A stretch of DNA of 64,000 nt from Flavobacteriales bacterium. GTDB lineage: Bacteria > Bacteroidota > Bacteroidia > Flavobacteriales > Flavobacteriaceae. Below the pieces are notes generated by a model. The model saw only the letters and a program-made list of their open reading frames with translations, had not been told where the DNA came from and ran no database searches. How positions within the stretch are numbered: the first letter of the stretch is position 1; every line of letters begins with the position of its first letter. The position numbers and the translations under genes were made by a program. This document shows, one piece after another, positions 62,547-64,000 of the stretch. Where the stretch lies: contig WTJC01000013.1 in assembly GCA_011525015.1 (NCBI GenBank), positions 63,285-127,284 of the forward strand. Reading direction: 5' to 3'.

Positions 62547-64000
62547 ATGAATAAAATTTTACCTAAACTGCTCCTTGTTTTTGCTTTGCCATTTTTTCTG
62601 CTATCCTGTCAAGCGAAGCCAGAAGAGCAGGGAATCGTTTTGAATTATCGCATTGTGCAATTCGATACGCAGCAGGATCAAATGCAGGTAGAACTGAGCA
62701 TTACAAATCACTCAGATCTTTCGATTGCTTCCTCAGAATGGGAACTGCACTGGAATCAAATGAAAGGAGAAATTATCTCCTCTAGCCTACCTCAAGGAGT
62801 TTCTTTTGAACGCATCAATGGAGATTATTACAGGCTTCAGTTCTCCGATGATTACAGCTTAAAATCTGGAGAAACCTTAAAACTGAACTGCTTGCAAAGC
62901 GGAATAATGGATCGTCTTGCAATGGGTCCTGTGGGTGTTTTTATTGTTTATAACGAAAAGGGGTATGACCTTCAAACGAATATCGAATGGAAAGATGCCG
63001 AAGGGGTTGAAAACTTATATTTTATGAATGCTGAAGATCGATACCTAGAATATCAAAATAGTTCTTTCCTTTCAACGGAGACCCTTAGTTGGGTTGTCCC
63101 TTATCCTAAAAAAACACATTTCAACAATACCTATATACAAGCGGAAAGCTCAATGTTTCTAAAGCTTGATGAGGCATTTTCCAAAGACTTACAAACTATT
63201 GAAGCCGGGCTAAGTGAATTAATTGTTATTTCTGATGAAAGTAAAAGCGGCATACATCTATCTTATGAGGCAAATCTGAAGTCTGAAGCATACACTTTAG
63301 AAATCAAGCCTGAAGGAATCCACATTTCTGCCTCTGATCTCAAAGGGGTGTTCTACGCCTCTCAAAGTTTAAGACAGCTATTTGCCACGGCTCTTTTAGA
63401 AGGGAAAGGTTGGCCTGTACTTCGTATTGAAGATGAGCCTCGATTTGGGTATAGAGGATTCTTATTGGACATCTCACGTAATTTTTACAACAAAGAAGAA
63501 GTCTTGAAAGTAATAGATCTCATGGGCCTGTATAAACTGAACACCCTTGATTTTAGATTGACCGATGACGAAGGATGGAGGATAGAGATTCCCGATTTAC
63601 CAGAATTGACCACTGTAGGGGCGAAAAGATCTTATTCTGCAATCGAAAACAAAAGCCTTTTACCGATGTACGGTTCAGGTGCAACAGGAAGCCCAACATC
63701 AAACGGTTATTTATCTCGAGAAGATTTTGTGGAAATATTGGAATACGCCAAAAAGAAACAAATCGATATTATGCCTCAAATTAGCTTTCCTTCTCATGCT
63801 CGAGCCGCCATAATCGCTATGGAAGCGCGTTATGAGAAATACATGGCCCTAAATCAGCCTGAGAAAGCCCTTGAGTACAGACTGCGAGATGGCAATGATC
63901 AAAGTAAGTATGTATCGGCTCAACGCTACTCAGATAATGTGATTTGCATTTGTAATGAAAGTGCATATACCTTTTTTGAAAAAGTCTATACCGAACTTCA
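62547..64000 (+). CDS. Glycoside hydrolase family 20 chitobiase-type beta-N-acetylhexosaminidase, truncated by window edge
   Basis: Read by hand because the frame runs off the right edge; 484 codons are visible from ATG at 62547. The signal has a lipobox (LPFFLLSC). Residues ~25-175 fit a CHB_HEX carbohydrate-binding domain, ~190-300 the GH20b domain, and from about 310 the barrel starts (DISRNFYNKEEVLKVIDLMGLYKLN). TDDEGWRIEIPDLPELT, FPSHARAAIIAMEARYEKY and the Asn-containing DNVICICNES resemble Serratia chitobiase. The catalytic Asp-Glu pair lies beyond the window. It should release GlcNAc or GalNAc from chito-oligosaccharides or glycans. Confidence 0.92.
   Translation, partial: MNKILPKLLLVFALPFFLLSCQAKPEEQGIVLNYRIVQFDTQQDQMQVELSITNHSDLSIASSEWELHWNQMKGEIISSSLPQGVSFERINGDYYRLQFSDDYSLKSGETLKLNCLQSGIMDRLAMGPVGVFIVYNEKGYDLQTNIEWKDAEGVENLYFMNAEDRYLEYQNSSFLSTETLSWVVPYPKKTHFNNTYIQAESSMFLKLDEAFSKDLQTIEAGLSELIVISDESKSGIHLSYEANLKSEAYTLEIKPEGIHISASDLKGVFYASQSLRQLFATALLEGKGWPVLRIEDEPRFGYRGFLLDISRNFYNKEEVLKVIDLMGLYKLNTLDFRLTDDEGWRIEIPDLPELTTVGAKRSYSAIENKSLLPMYGSGATGSPTSNGYLSREDFVEILEYAKKKQIDIMPQISFPSHARAAIIAMEARYEKYMALNQPEKALEYRLRDGNDQSKYVSAQRYSDNVICICNESAYTFFEKVYTEL

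Overview
The window looks like chromosome of a low-GC, Gram-negative member of the Bacteroidota, most probably a marine Flavobacteriaceae. Supporting signs are LptD, TamB, many SpII lipoproteins, promoter cores of the TAnnTTTG type, no Shine-Dalgarno sequences, and a glycan-degrading gene stock (GH3, GH20, sulfatase with its activating enzyme, sugar catabolism). No phage, insertion sequence, CRISPR array or integrase was seen.

Region 1 (1-23.6 kb) is mostly housekeeping and envelope. It holds an edge-truncated GH3 enzyme, a membrane-anchored M15 peptidase, and a minus-strand operon (amidase, MCE protein, membrane Fe-S protein, CCG Fe-S protein, conserved orphan). Then come lptD-ridA, a glycolytic/amino-sugar block (pfkA, gapA, N-acetylglucosamine kinase-like), tamB divergent from tsaD-rsmE-AI-2E exporter-methyltransferase, and an unusual alpha/beta-hydrolase + VanX-like dipeptidase fusion facing a UPF0173 metallohydrolase.

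Region 2 (23.6-29.7 kb) is accessory: two small unknowns, a sulfatase directly followed by a lipoprotein formylglycine-generating enzyme, a GMC oxidoreductase, and a lipoprotein DNA/RNA endonuclease.

Region 3 (29.7-40.7 kb) is the most interesting part: a Pel-like exopolysaccharide locus of non-canonical build. A secreted TM1410/GH114-type protein is followed by five overlapping or abutting genes: PelF-type glycosyltransferase, PelG-type transporter with a long N-terminal extension, a PelA-hydrolase-like protein without a signal peptide, a 667-residue polytopic membrane protein, and a 1349-residue lipoprotein that appears to join a PelA-type deacetylase module to a PelB-type helical-repeat/beta-barrel exporter. 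No recognisable PelC or PelD (c-di-GMP receptor) is present. The order suggests synthesis (PelF), inner-membrane export (PelG plus the polytopic protein), then periplasmic deacetylation and outer-membrane export by a single polypeptide.

Region 4 (40.7-48.7 kb) is mixed: an S9 peptidase, NTF2-like and ferredoxin-like secreted proteins, an OmpA/OMP-like barrel, an amidohydrolase, tRNA-Arg(UCU), a fasciclin lipoprotein and a type-B carboxylesterase.

Region 5 (48.7-61.6 kb) is a sugar-catabolic cluster. A sodium/solute symporter and an esterase face an operon with a rhamnulose-1-phosphate aldolase/dehydrogenase fusion, an L-rhamnose-type isomerase, a rhamnulokinase-like kinase, an L-lactate dehydrogenase and an NCS1-like permease. 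A TIM-barrel isomerase/epimerase lipoprotein and an altronate-dehydratase-like enzyme follow. Together they can be read as taking L-rhamnose (or a related deoxysugar) to DHAP and, via L-lactaldehyde and L-lactate, to pyruvate. The window ends in a GH20 chitobiase-like gene cut by the edge.
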